A stretch of DNA of 52,221 nt from contig JBHHUS010000005.1 of NCBI GenBank assembly GCA_046861615.1, positions 1 to 52,221 on the forward strand. Reading direction: 5' to 3'. Position numbers and translations under genes: made by a program. This DNA comes from CAZNUM01 sp046861615 (GTDB lineage: Bacteria > Fidelibacterota > Marinisomatia > Marinisomatales > TCS55). Under the pieces are notes generated by a model, which was given only the letters and a program-made list of their open reading frames with translations, had not been told where the DNA came from and ran no database searches. Shown here piece after piece: positions 1 through 7,890 of this stretch. Each line of letters starts with the position of its first letter. The first letter of the stretch is position 1.

Positions 1-128
1 AGCCTCATAGGACTAATTCATATTAAAGAGTATTTTGTCTGAAATGCAAGAATTTTAGCATGCTTCAAACAAGAAAATTCCGTTTATTAAGACGTGGAAT
101 AACGAAATTCGAATTCCGGGGAAAACAA

Positions 129-150
129 AAAGCCCCTCGTAAGGGGCTTT
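129..150 (-). terminator. Rho-independent terminator of the perR-prx-sod operon
   Basis: A 9-bp perfect stem (129-137 paired with 142-150, GC-rich core GCCCC/GGGGC) closes a 4-base loop. On the minus strand it is followed by TTTTGTTTTC. It lies 23 bases after the superoxide dismutase stop codon, so it ends the minus-strand operon. The 128 bases to its left hold nothing I can assign. Confidence 0.9.
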
Positions 151-172
151 CAGATACAGGTCATACGTTGGT

Positions 173-751
173 TTAACTCAAGTTTTTATTAGCAAATTCC
201 CAGTTCACCAGATTCCAGAATACCTCCACATATTTGGGGCGGGCATTCCGGTAATCAATATAATAGGCATGCTCCCAGACATCAATTGTAAGCAGCGTTT
301 TAGTTCCATTCGCGATGGGAGTATTGGCATTCCCGGTGTTCAGAATTTCCAACCCTCCATCCGGTGTTTCTGTCAGCCAGGTCCACCCGGAACCGAAGTT
401 GGTGACTGCCGACTTCGAAAAGGCGTCTTTGAACTCCTCAAACGAACCAAATGTCTTTTGGATACTTTCAGCCAGTTTTCCCGATGGTTCACCACCACCG
501 TTGGGACTCATACTGTTCCAGTAAAAAGTATGATTCCATACCTGCGCCGCATTGTTGAACAATCCGCTGGAAGATTCCCGGATTATTTGCTCAAGCGCAA
601 GCTGTTCGTACCGAGTACCGGCAATCAATTTATTTAAATTATTAACATAGGCCTGGTGATGTTTACCATAATGGTATTCCAGGGTTTCCCGGGAAATATG
701 GGGTTCCAGGGCATCCAGGGCATAGGGCAATTCGGGTAATTGATAAGACAT
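173..751 (-). CDS. sodB: Superoxide dismutase, Fe type
   Basis: Converts superoxide to oxygen and hydrogen peroxide, probably in the cytoplasm as no signal peptide is present. The protein has 192 residues, the usual length of single-domain Fe/Mn SODs. The four metal ligands are visible: His27, His74, Asp157 and His161, the last two in the DVWEH motif. The stretch AAQVWNHTFYW carries Gln70 ahead of the second His, which is the Fe-type arrangement; Mn enzymes usually place the active-site Gln in the C-terminal half. The ATG at 751 is preceded by a strong AAGGAG site. It is the last gene of a three-gene oxidative-stress operon and supplies peroxide to the peroxiredoxin upstream. Fe versus Mn is inferred from the motif only; cambialistic enzymes exist. 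Confidence 0.95.
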   Translation of the reverse strand: MSYQLPELPYALDALEPHISRETLEYHYGKHHQAYVNNLNKLIAGTRYEQLALEQIIRESSSGLFNNAAQVWNHTFYWNSMSPNGGGEPSGKLAESIQKTFGSFEEFKDAFSKSAVTNFGSGWTWLTETPDGGLEILNTGNANTPIANGTKTLLTIDVWEHAYYIDYRNARPKYVEVFWNLVNWEFANKNLS

Positions 752-832
752 ATTTATTCTCCTTTTATTTAAACCAACGTTTCAGGACTGCCGGTTCCGG
801 TCCTGACTATAAACCGGCAGGTCCAAATTCAG

Positions 833-1477
833 TTACAGCTCCTGAGCGTGATTGGCCAGGAAATCCACAACACCTTCCGCATTTTCAGCCATTCCTTCTT
901 CACCAGCTTCCCAACCAGCGGGACAGACTTCACCATGTTCCTGGTTAAAGGTCAGGGCATCAATCATCCGCAACATTTCGTCAATGTTCCGCCCCAGGGG
1001 CAGATCATTCAAAACGGCATGCCGGACAACACCTTCTTCATCAATCAGAAAAGAACCCCTCAGGGCTACGCTTCCATCCACGCTGGAATCGTATTCCTTT
1101 TCATCGGTAAGGATTGTGGCTTCTTTGGCATCCAGTAACACATCGTAAGCGCGGGAAATACTTTTATCAATATCCCCGATTAGAGGATAACGGACATTCC
1201 CGATTCCACCCGCTTTGACAGCGGTATTCTTCCAGGCCCAATGTGAAAATTTTGAATCCACGGAACAACCCAATACCTGGACATTACGTTTTTCGAACTC
1301 TTCCAGACGATGATCAAAAGCGATGATTTCAGTGGGACAAACAAAAGTGAAATCCAAAGGGTAAAAGAATAAAACAACCTTTTTCCCCCGGTAATCAGAC
1401 AATGAAATATCCTTGAATGAATTATCCGGCATTACCGCTGTCTGAGTAAAGTCCGGAGCTGGTTTGGTTACTAACAT
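833..1477 (-). CDS. 2-Cys peroxiredoxin (AhpC/Prx1 type)
   Basis: Thiol peroxidase that reduces hydrogen peroxide and organic hydroperoxides. It has 214 residues. The peroxidatic Cys47 lies in FVCPTE and the resolving Cys185 in EVCPAGW, the layout of typical 2-Cys enzymes of the AhpC/Prx1 group. A GGIG segment near residue 90 resembles the GGLG motif of hyperoxidation-sensitive peroxiredoxins, but I see no C-terminal YF motif. The ATG at 1477 has an AAAGGA site. It lies 11 bases downstream of the PerR-type regulator and upstream of sodB, so all three are probably co-transcribed and derepressed by peroxide. The reductant partner (AhpF, thioredoxin) is not in the window. Confidence 0.95.
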   Translation of the reverse strand: MLVTKPAPDFTQTAVMPDNSFKDISLSDYRGKKVVLFFYPLDFTFVCPTEIIAFDHRLEEFEKRNVQVLGCSVDSKFSHWAWKNTAVKAGGIGNVRYPLIGDIDKSISRAYDVLLDAKEATILTDEKEYDSSVDGSVALRGSFLIDEEGVVRHAVLNDLPLGRNIDEMLRMIDALTFNQEHGEVCPAGWEAGEEGMAENAEGVVDFLANHAQEL

Positions 1478-1488
1478 CGAAAATCCTT

Positions 1489-1866
1489 TCAGTTAATATT
1501 GTGTTGACAATTATTACAAACTCCAACGAAATGAAACTGGTAATCGGTTACCTGGTGCCTGGTGTGTTTCACCACCTGATCTAACAGACTGTTCACATCT
1601 ATATCAATATCGTAGATATTTCCACAGACCTGACAGCAAAAGTGCTGGTGTTCAACCATATTCCCATCATAATGGACCATGCCGTCATATTTTAAGGCTT
1701 TGACTGCTTTGGTTTCTACCAGTTGACCCAAATTCCGGTACACGGTCCCCAGACTAACGTTGGGTATTGTTTTCCGAACCTGGTCATAAACCCAGTCCGC
1801 CGTAGGATGGGATTGCGTGTTACGAACCAGTTCCAGAATTTCTTCCCGTTGTTTACTGTAGCGCAT
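1489..1866 (-). CDS. perR: Peroxide-sensing Fur-family repressor (PerR type)
   Basis: A metal-dependent repressor of 125 residues with an N-terminal winged helix (about 1-70) and a C-terminal dimerisation domain. Aligned by eye to Bacillus PerR, the regulatory-site ligands are His20, Asp67, His73, His75 and Asp86. Asp at the last position is the residue that distinguishes PerR from iron-sensing Fur, which has Glu. The structural zinc site is CxxC at 78/81 and CxxC at 117/120. It is shorter at the N-terminus than B. subtilis PerR. The ATG at 1866 has a GAAGGT site. It heads an operon with peroxiredoxin and SOD, fitting peroxide sensing by oxidation of the His ligands, and a palindrome 50-80 bases upstream suggests autoregulation. 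Confidence 0.9.
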   Translation of the reverse strand: MRYSKQREEILELVRNTQSHPTADWVYDQVRKTIPNVSLGTVYRNLGQLVETKAVKALKYDGMVHYDGNMVEHQHFCCQVCGNIYDIDIDVNSLLDQVVKHTRHQVTDYQFHFVGVCNNCQHNIN

Positions 1867-1917
1867 AATTACCTTCTTTCATATCAGAAGTTAAATCAAC
1901 TTTATTGATAAAACAAT

Positions 1918-1949
1918 AATAATAATGATTACTATTAATGATTATTATT
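1918..1949. promoter_or_regulatory. PerR/Fur box, 32-bp palindrome
   Basis: Fourteen of 16 symmetric base pairs match; only 1927/1940 and 1932/1935 break the symmetry. The outer arms are repeats of AAT, read on the other side as ATT, as in overlapping 7-1-7 Fur/PerR boxes. It sits 52 bases upstream of the perR start codon, in the promoter region of the operon. Confidence 0.85.
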
Positions 1950-2026
1950 TCAGTTCAATTATATTTTGGCAAGGAGTCGACTACTTGTAGTAAACCCGAT
2001 TAAAAACTACCAACAAAATTTACAAA

Positions 2027-3790
2027 TTATTTCATCCGATCCAGGTAGGGGATGCGAATACTGTCTTTAATCTGCGGGTAACTCTCCTTTTTAATTATGA
2101 GAATTACCTTATCCCCGGGGTAAAGGATTGTATTTCCCTCCGGCACCTGAAAATCTCCGTCACGGATCACCGCCAGGATGCGGTAGTCAGCGTTGGAAAT
2201 ATTGGTATCTTTTAACCTTTTTCCCGCCAGCGGCGAGTGTCTCCGAACCAGTCCCAGGAGAAAAAATTGACCGGTTTCCTTGATTTCCAGGGGAGTCGGC
2301 CATTTCACAATATCCTGTAAACTCAGGCTGATCAATTTATCTTTAGTCAACTGTCTTAAATTATTACTCCGCAGTAATTGCAGCGTTTTATTCACATATT
2401 CCTGGCGATGAACGGGAGATTCAGAGCGATCCGCCACCTGAGCCTCATACAGCGTTGGGTATTTACGATCAATTCTCAGAGCAGACTGAACGAGATAACT
2501 GAGCGCCACCGTAATCATTGTCGGCACCAGCAAACCATAGCCGCCGGTCATTTCCACAACCATCATCAGAGCGGCAATCGGGACTCTGGCAGCTCCGCCA
2601 AAGAGACAAGCCATACCGACAATTGCAAAAGACGGAATATTCAGATTCACGCCTGGAAAAACAGTATCAACGCCCTGGGCCAGAGCCACTCCAATCATTG
2701 TCCCGATAAACAAGGTGGGAGCAAACACACCGCCGGACCCTCCAGAACTAATAGTAAACGACATAGCTAATGGTTTGGTGACCATCAACAGACAAACCAG
2801 GCCAAAGCCTAATTCCCCGTTAATAGCCAGTTGCATCCAGCCGTAGCCTCCACCCAGGACCTGGGGAACAGCCAAGGCCAATAAACCCAGGGCTAACCCG
2901 CCAAGGGCCGGCTTGAAGATCGGGTTTACCGGAATGCGATTGAATCCATCCCGTAAACGATAAAATAACCGCGGTAAAATTGAACCCAGCATTCCGGCTA
3001 TAATTCCCAGAACAACAAACCAGACTAATACTCCCGGTCGTTGAAAGGTAAGTCCCGACGGTATCTGGAAAATAGGTGTCCAGCCAAAAAAGATACCGTT
3101 GACGGCATAGGCAGTAACAGCGGCAATAATGGTATAAATCAGGTGCCGGGCCTCGAACTCCATGCCGTGATAAAGTATTTCGATGGCAAATATAGCCGCT
3201 CCAAAAGGGGATCGGAACATAGCGGATAACCCGGCGGCCATTCCCGTTAAAATCATCAGCCGTCGTTCCCGTTCATCGAGACTGAACCAGTCAGCAATCA
3301 GGGAACCCAATCCGGCGGTAATTTGCGCCGTAGGCCCCTCCCGGCCGGCGGACCCTCCGGAGCCGATGGTGAGGGCAGCAGAAATCAGTTTTAAAAAAGG
3401 AACCCGCTGCCGGATACGGCCACCTTGCTGATGATAGGATTTTACGACGGCATCAGTACCGTGACCTTCCGTTTCAGGGGCAAAGCGAAACACTAACCAA
3501 CCGGAAATCAGCGCCCCCGAAGTAGTGACCAGTGGAATTAACCAACGCCAGTGGGAACCGATTTTTTCGGTTAGATCACCTCCCTCCGTGGCCAATTTGG
3601 GAATCTGGTATCCTGCCAGTCCCACCAGGAAAAATGAATTTAGAAATTCCACCAGATGAGTAAAAATTAATGAAGCAACCGCCCCCAGAACACCCATAAG
3701 ACCGCTGAATAGTACCAACCGCGTAACATTAAAGTTACCAAGCTGTTTGAATAGCGTAATAAAGCGAAGGATTGTTTTTGAAAAAATCAT
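2027..3790 (-). CDS. ClC-family chloride channel or antiporter with C-terminal TrkA-C domain
   Basis: Integral membrane anion transporter of about 587 residues. ClC signatures are clear: GSGGSAGREGP contains the gating glutamate, and GSGGVFAPTLFIG is the second filter segment. An EMTGGYGLL segment supplies the filter tyrosine. The last ~75 residues look like a TrkA-C (RCK-C) ligand-binding domain. Two departures stand out. The GSGIP-equivalent segment reads GHGTD. The position of the proton glutamate (E203 in ClC-ec1) appears to be Ile in AIEIL, so strict Cl-/H+ exchange is uncertain. ATG at 3790 was chosen; an in-frame TTG at 3808 would add six residues, and neither has a strong ribosome site. 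The gene follows the UspA gene by 78 bases and probably shares its transcript. Confidence 0.9.
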   Translation of the reverse strand: MIFSKTILRFITLFKQLGNFNVTRLVLFSGLMGVLGAVASLIFTHLVEFLNSFFLVGLAGYQIPKLATEGGDLTEKIGSHWRWLIPLVTTSGALISGWLVFRFAPETEGHGTDAVVKSYHQQGGRIRQRVPFLKLISAALTIGSGGSAGREGPTAQITAGLGSLIADWFSLDERERRLMILTGMAAGLSAMFRSPFGAAIFAIEILYHGMEFEARHLIYTIIAAVTAYAVNGIFFGWTPIFQIPSGLTFQRPGVLVWFVVLGIIAGMLGSILPRLFYRLRDGFNRIPVNPIFKPALGGLALGLLALAVPQVLGGGYGWMQLAINGELGFGLVCLLMVTKPLAMSFTISSGGSGGVFAPTLFIGTMIGVALAQGVDTVFPGVNLNIPSFAIVGMACLFGGAARVPIAALMMVVEMTGGYGLLVPTMITVALSYLVQSALRIDRKYPTLYEAQVADRSESPVHRQEYVNKTLQLLRSNNLRQLTKDKLISLSLQDIVKWPTPLEIKETGQFFLLGLVRRHSPLAGKRLKDTNISNADYRILAVIRDGDFQVPEGNTILYPGDKVILIIKKESYPQIKDSIRIPYLDRMK

Positions 3791-3868
3791 AGGCAAAAAA
3801 GCCTGCAAATTTAAAAACTATTTTTTCCTTCTATCAGTTAAAAAAGTGAAAAATTCCGGAAGGGGAAA

Positions 3869-4753
3869 TTATTTTACAATCAACACCGGACAGTGACAGT
3901 CTTCCATTACTTTAAGCGGTTTGCTGCCGGTGAAAAATTTCGCCAGCGGGCTCCGACTGGAGGAACCCATGACAATCATGTGATTATGACCCGCCTCTGC
4001 TTTTATTACAGTAGCGGGATCTCCCACCTTGAAATGGGATTCAAACTGTATTTTGGCCCGTCGCATGAATTTGGCTGCCTGCTCCGCTGCTGCCCGGTAC
4101 CCGGGGCCAAAATGATCCTTTTTGGAAACAGTCAGGATATCAACACCCACATCAAAAGCCCGGGCTACCCTGGCGCCATAGGAGACTGCTTTCCAGGTAC
4201 CTCTGGAATCGTCCACTGCCAGTAGTACACGATATTTTTTATTGAAATCATATTGATTCACAATAAAAATAGAACTGTCAATATATTGAATTAAATCATG
4301 CCCCATGCGCCGTTTCTGGCTGCCGCCGATGATAGTAACATCGTATTGACCGGCGTGGACCTCTTCCCGCAGTTCAGCAATAATATCACCAGTACGAAGC
4401 ACCAAGTTCAAATCTTTACAAACCGTCCCCTTTAAATACAGATCCCAGCGGGAAGAACTTGTTTTCACCAGTGTGTGGCGGGAAAATCCAGCTTCAATAA
4501 CCTGAGGTTCAATGAACCGGTGTTCCGCCAAATAATTAAACGCCCATTCCAGTACTTCGACCCCCGAACGATGGAAATCCCAGGATTCCATCCTTTCATG
4601 AGCCAGATCGACAATATTAGTATTGAAGCTGCTGAGCTGGGCGCCCACATCGATGATCGTGGCGGAGGCATCAAAAGCACGGGCAATCTTCATTCCGGCT
4701 CTCAAGGTTGGCCCGGAAAATTCTTTACTACCAACTGCAATTAAAATCTTCAT
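3869..4753 (-). CDS. Tandem universal stress protein (UspA domains x2)
   Basis: A 294-residue cytoplasmic protein made of two Usp domains, about 1-145 and 150-294. Each starts with a beta strand rich in Ile/Val/Leu (KILIAVG and YRVLLAVDDS). The second ends with the ATP-loop-like GSSSRSPLAKFFTGS at 263-277, followed by CPVLIVK. In the canonical loop G-x2-G-x9-G-S/T the second Gly is Ser266 here; nucleotide binding is possible but not assured. Double-domain Usp proteins often sit beside ion transporters. Here the gene lies between the SLC13 symporter and the ClC gene with short gaps, which suggests a role in transporter regulation or stress response. That role is inference. Confidence 0.9.
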   Translation of the reverse strand: MKILIAVGSKEFSGPTLRAGMKIARAFDASATIIDVGAQLSSFNTNIVDLAHERMESWDFHRSGVEVLEWAFNYLAEHRFIEPQVIEAGFSRHTLVKTSSSRWDLYLKGTVCKDLNLVLRTGDIIAELREEVHAGQYDVTIIGGSQKRRMGHDLIQYIDSSIFIVNQYDFNKKYRVLLAVDDSRGTWKAVSYGARVARAFDVGVDILTVSKKDHFGPGYRAAAEQAAKFMRRAKIQFESHFKVGDPATVIKAEAGHNHMIVMGSSSRSPLAKFFTGSKPLKVMEDCHCPVLIVK

Positions 4754-4776
4754 CAGCGCACTATATTAATCCCATT

Positions 4777-6189
4777 TCAATTGAAAAACATCCAATATGT
4801 ATTGGCATAGATAACGATCAGAACCATAGAAAAGAGCCCGACCTTCCAGCCGGCTTTTAAGAAATCCTTTACTTGCACTAATCCGCTGGAATAAATAATA
4901 GTACAGGCCGGGGCAGCCACGGCGGTGAAAAAACCAAAGGAAGAGGCAATGGCCGTTACTAATCCCAGATGCAGGGTATCGGGACCCATATTCAGTGTCA
5001 CCGGCGCCAGAACTGCCACTGTAGCCGTGCTGGAAAGAACATTCGCCAGGGCCGTGGTCATCAAAACAACCATTATATCGGTAATATAGGGGATCATGTG
5101 TAATAAATTCGCGATCATATTCACCAGGTGGTCTGCCAACCAGAAAGCGGCCCCCGTACTTTTAATATTAACTCCCAGAGAAATTGTGGAGCCAAAAAGG
5201 ATAATCACACCCCAATGGGTCTTCTGATTTAAATCCTCCCATTTAACGAATCCGGCAATTAAATACAGTAAAACACCTGTCAGGGCAATGGTCCCCAGAC
5301 CAACGATATCGGACAGGAATACCCATCCAGCGAAGATTAGAAAAAAAATGAAAATGGCAACAGTATTCCGTCCCGTAAAAGTTTCCGACTTAGCTACCTG
5401 AATCACCAGTTTCCTTACACTACTATCCAGTTGTGAAACTTCCGGCTTAAAGTCCCGGAGCAATAGCCAGACGATGACCGGTATTTCCAGAATTAACAGG
5501 GGATACACCAGGAGAATCCACTGAATATAGGAAAGGTCGATGTGAAACTGTTGGAAATAAGACATCATAATGGCGTTCCGACCACCGCCGCTGGGGGTGC
5601 CGATGGAACCCAGCAATGAACCATAAGCAATGGCAAACAATAATGCACCGGAGAGACCGACAATTTTACTTCGATTATCGGAAGTATATTTAATTAAAGT
5701 CATGGCAATGGGTAACATCAACGCTGCCACCGTATGCATTCCGATAAAAGAGGAAAGCACAGCCGAAATGGCCGTAAAACCAAAGACGATCCGGCTGGTT
5801 TTATTTCCGGTTATTCTAATGATTCCCAGGGCAATCCGGGTATCCCAACCCTGTTTTACAATCGCCACTGCCAACATTAAGGACCCCATGATAAAGAAAA
5901 CGGCATCATTCATGAAGGAATGGGCGATGCCGTCAGGAGAATCGATATCGAAATAAACTTCCAGTACCAGAATGTAGAGGGCAATCGCCGGCAGCGGAAT
6001 CGGTTCCTTCACAATCATGATCAGGGCAGTTATGGCGATGATGATTGTACGGTAACCGGCCACTGAAAGTCCCTGAGGCGTCGGAAGCAGCAGTAATACC
6101 AGACCGATAAACAAAGTAATTAAAAACCATTTTTTTTGGGTAACCCAAAAGAGAAAATTGGCCAGCGACTGATGTGAGAAACCCAGCAT
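4777..6189 (-). CDS. SLC13/DASS-family sodium:anion symporter
   Basis: A 470-residue membrane protein with about 11-12 hydrophobic segments and the two re-entrant anion/sodium-binding regions of this family: GTPSGGGRN in the first repeat and LSSTATVAVLAPV in the second. Family members carry dicarboxylates, citrate, sulfate or other oxyanions with sodium. The sequence alone does not fix the substrate. The ATG at 6189 begins 27 bases after the moaE stop, so it may be read through from the molybdenum-cofactor operon, with uspA and clc following. Sulfate or molybdate would suit that context, but this is inference. The initiation site has no obvious Shine-Dalgarno sequence. Confidence 0.88.
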   Translation of the reverse strand: MLGFSHQSLANFLFWVTQKKWFLITLFIGLVLLLLPTPQGLSVAGYRTIIIAITALIMIVKEPIPLPAIALYILVLEVYFDIDSPDGIAHSFMNDAVFFIMGSLMLAVAIVKQGWDTRIALGIIRITGNKTSRIVFGFTAISAVLSSFIGMHTVAALMLPIAMTLIKYTSDNRSKIVGLSGALLFAIAYGSLLGSIGTPSGGGRNAIMMSYFQQFHIDLSYIQWILLVYPLLILEIPVIVWLLLRDFKPEVSQLDSSVRKLVIQVAKSETFTGRNTVAIFIFFLIFAGWVFLSDIVGLGTIALTGVLLYLIAGFVKWEDLNQKTHWGVIILFGSTISLGVNIKSTGAAFWLADHLVNMIANLLHMIPYITDIMVVLMTTALANVLSSTATVAVLAPVTLNMGPDTLHLGLVTAIASSFGFFTAVAAPACTIIYSSGLVQVKDFLKAGWKVGLFSMVLIVIYANTYWMFFN

Positions 6190-6216
6190 AATTACTGGTA
6201 ATTTAGGCAGGAAAGG

Positions 6217-6633
6217 TCAATTATGCCTGCATTCGCTGGGAATTCGGGAACCATCCGGGAGCAGGGCCCATTTCCAAATCGGCACCTGCTGTTTCAGCTT
6301 ATTCATGAACCACTCCAACGCTTGAAAGGCTTCCTGTCGATGGCGGGACCAGATTATTACATGAACCGCCGTTTCCCCCACTCTGAGCTCCCCCACCCGG
6401 TGTCGGCAGAACAGGTCCCGGATCGGGAAACGAGCTACCGCTTCTTCCGCCAGCTTAAGCAACTCCTGCTCCGCCATTCCTTCGTACTGCTCGTACTCCA
6501 AAGCTAAGATGGGTTGGCCCTGTTCCGTGGCCCGGACACAACCATTAAAAATAAGTTCAGCACCTTCATCCTTTCGGGAATCATCTCTCGGAAATGGAAT
6601 AATTCTCCCCCGTACAATTTCGGCAATAACCAT
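6217..6633 (-). CDS. moaE: Molybdopterin synthase catalytic subunit MoaE
   Basis: Large subunit of molybdopterin synthase, which inserts two sulfurs carried by MoaD into cyclic pyranopterin monophosphate. It has 138 residues, slightly short for the family. The catalytic pair is visible as Lys114 and Lys121 in KQQVPIWK, spaced like Lys119 and Lys126 of E. coli MoaE. The sequence WSRHRQEAF matches the conserved basic pocket. Its ATG overlaps the moaD stop by one base (TGATG), so translation is coupled to moaD. Confidence 0.95.
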   Translation of the reverse strand: MVIAEIVRGRIIPFPRDDSRKDEGAELIFNGCVRATEQGQPILALEYEQYEGMAEQELLKLAEEAVARFPIRDLFCRHRVGELRVGETAVHVIIWSRHRQEAFQALEWFMNKLKQQVPIWKWALLPDGSRIPSECRHN

Positions 6634-6875
6634 CAGCCACCCTGCACCGGAGGAATGAACGCAACTTCATCTCCTTGTGTTAATTCAATCGGCCCCTGGC
6701 AATACTGTCGATTCACTGCCGTCCTCAATGTGATCCTTGCCAAGGCTTCACCCCCTCGTTGACGAATCTTTTGTTCCAGGTCAGCAGTGGTGGATCCTTC
6801 AGGTAAATCCAGGATCAGTTCACTGGTTCCTAAAGCATAGCGAACCTGGGAAAAACATTTAACGACGATGTTCAT
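6633..6875 (-). CDS. moaD: Molybdopterin synthase sulfur carrier subunit MoaD
   Basis: Small ubiquitin-fold sulfur carrier of 80 residues ending in Gly-Gly, the terminus that is adenylated and thiocarboxylated. The pattern LPEGSTTADLEQ near the N-terminus and EVAFIPPVQGG at the end are typical of MoaD. The rhodanese-MoeB protein encoded 33 bases upstream is its expected activating enzyme, and MoaE, encoded directly downstream with a one-base overlap, is its partner. Confidence 0.95.
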   Translation of the reverse strand: MNIVVKCFSQVRYALGTSELILDLPEGSTTADLEQKIRQRGGEALARITLRTAVNRQYCQGPIELTQGDEVAFIPPVQGG

Positions 6876-6908
6876 ATTTTTCCCAATTCCGGTTGTTCCT
6901 GTTCCAAC

Positions 6909-7886
6909 TTAAATCCTGATAGTTTCTGTTTGGTGGTTCAGGCCGTTATAAAGCAGCAGTTTTCCGGACAAATTCGGTTCAATACCAACAATCAGTTTCA
7001 CCACCTCTAACGCCTGAATATTACCAATTATACCCGGTAGCATTCCCAGGGTTCCAGCCGCTGAACAGGGATCACCACTTTCAATTTCTCCCGGGAATAA
7101 ATCAGTGTAACCCGGCCCACCGTTGTGATTCAACACTGCCACCTGTCCCTCAAAACGGTAAAGTCCACCATACACCAGGGGAATGCCAATTCGTCTGGAA
7201 ACATAATCAATCGTTTTACGGGTTCTTAGATTATCGCTTGCATCTATAATCACATCAGCAGCCGATAAAAATTTTTCGGCATTGAAGCTATTCAGGAATT
7301 CAGAAATAGCGACGATTGTCAACTCGGGATTTAACGCTTTCAGTCTTTCAGCAGCCACTACTACCTTTTTATGACCCTGATCTGCTAATCCGAACAAAGG
7401 TTGGCGGTGGAGGTTGGAAAGCGCCACCCGGTCTCCATCCACAAGAATTAATCGACCTACTCCGGCGCCTGCTAACGTCGTGGCAGCGGCACAACCCAGA
7501 CCACCGACTCCAATAATGGCCACAGTCGCCTGGGTCAATTTTCGTTGGCCATCCATCCCCACCTCCGGTAGCGCTATCTGCCGGGACCAAGCACTCAAAT
7601 CCAGTCGACTGGAACGAAACTCTTCCCAGGCCTGGGCTCCACCTAAAAGACTGAAAGCATTTTTCAACCCCTGTTCAATGATCATACCCTCAGTAACAAT
7701 CCCGTACTGACAGATGAGTACAAGAGGATCGCTGTTTGCCACCGGCAGTTTAGAAGGGTTATTTACACTGGCCTCAAATCCCAGGAGCGGCCATTCCAGT
7801 CGTTGCTCCTCCGGACGGATATCCAGGGCAGAAAATGGACGCTTTTCATTAATCCAGCTTTGTAATTCTTCCGGCGTGAGGATCAT
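6909..7886 (-). CDS. moeB: Rhodanese-MoeB/ThiF fusion, MoaD adenylyltransferase
   Basis: About 325 residues: an N-terminal rhodanese-like domain (about 1-92, active-site-type Cys59 in LICQYG) followed by an E1-like adenylyltransferase. The second domain begins WSRQIALPEVG and has the nucleotide loop GVGGLG, DGDRVALSNLHRQ, DASDN and LPGIIGNIQALEVVK. It should adenylate the MoaD C-terminus, and the rhodanese may deliver sulfur. The domain order is the reverse of MOCS3/Uba4, where rhodanese is C-terminal. The zinc CxxC pairs of E. coli MoeB are missing. The ATG at 7886 was preferred because it starts 4 bases after the moeA stop; the longer frame from TTG 7925 would overlap moeA by 35 bases. Confidence 0.9.
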   Translation of the reverse strand: MILTPEELQSWINEKRPFSALDIRPEEQRLEWPLLGFEASVNNPSKLPVANSDPLVLICQYGIVTEGMIIEQGLKNAFSLLGGAQAWEEFRSSRLDLSAWSRQIALPEVGMDGQRKLTQATVAIIGVGGLGCAAATTLAGAGVGRLILVDGDRVALSNLHRQPLFGLADQGHKKVVVAAERLKALNPELTIVAISEFLNSFNAEKFLSAADVIIDASDNLRTRKTIDYVSRRIGIPLVYGGLYRFEGQVAVLNHNGGPGYTDLFPGEIESGDPCSAAGTLGMLPGIIGNIQALEVVKLIVGIEPNLSGKLLLYNGLNHQTETIRI

Positions 7887-7890
7887 GTTT

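Noticed and set aside
269..637. Long plus-strand reading frame opposite sodB
   Set aside because: It is antisense to a well-conserved gene and gives a protein without recognisable pattern.
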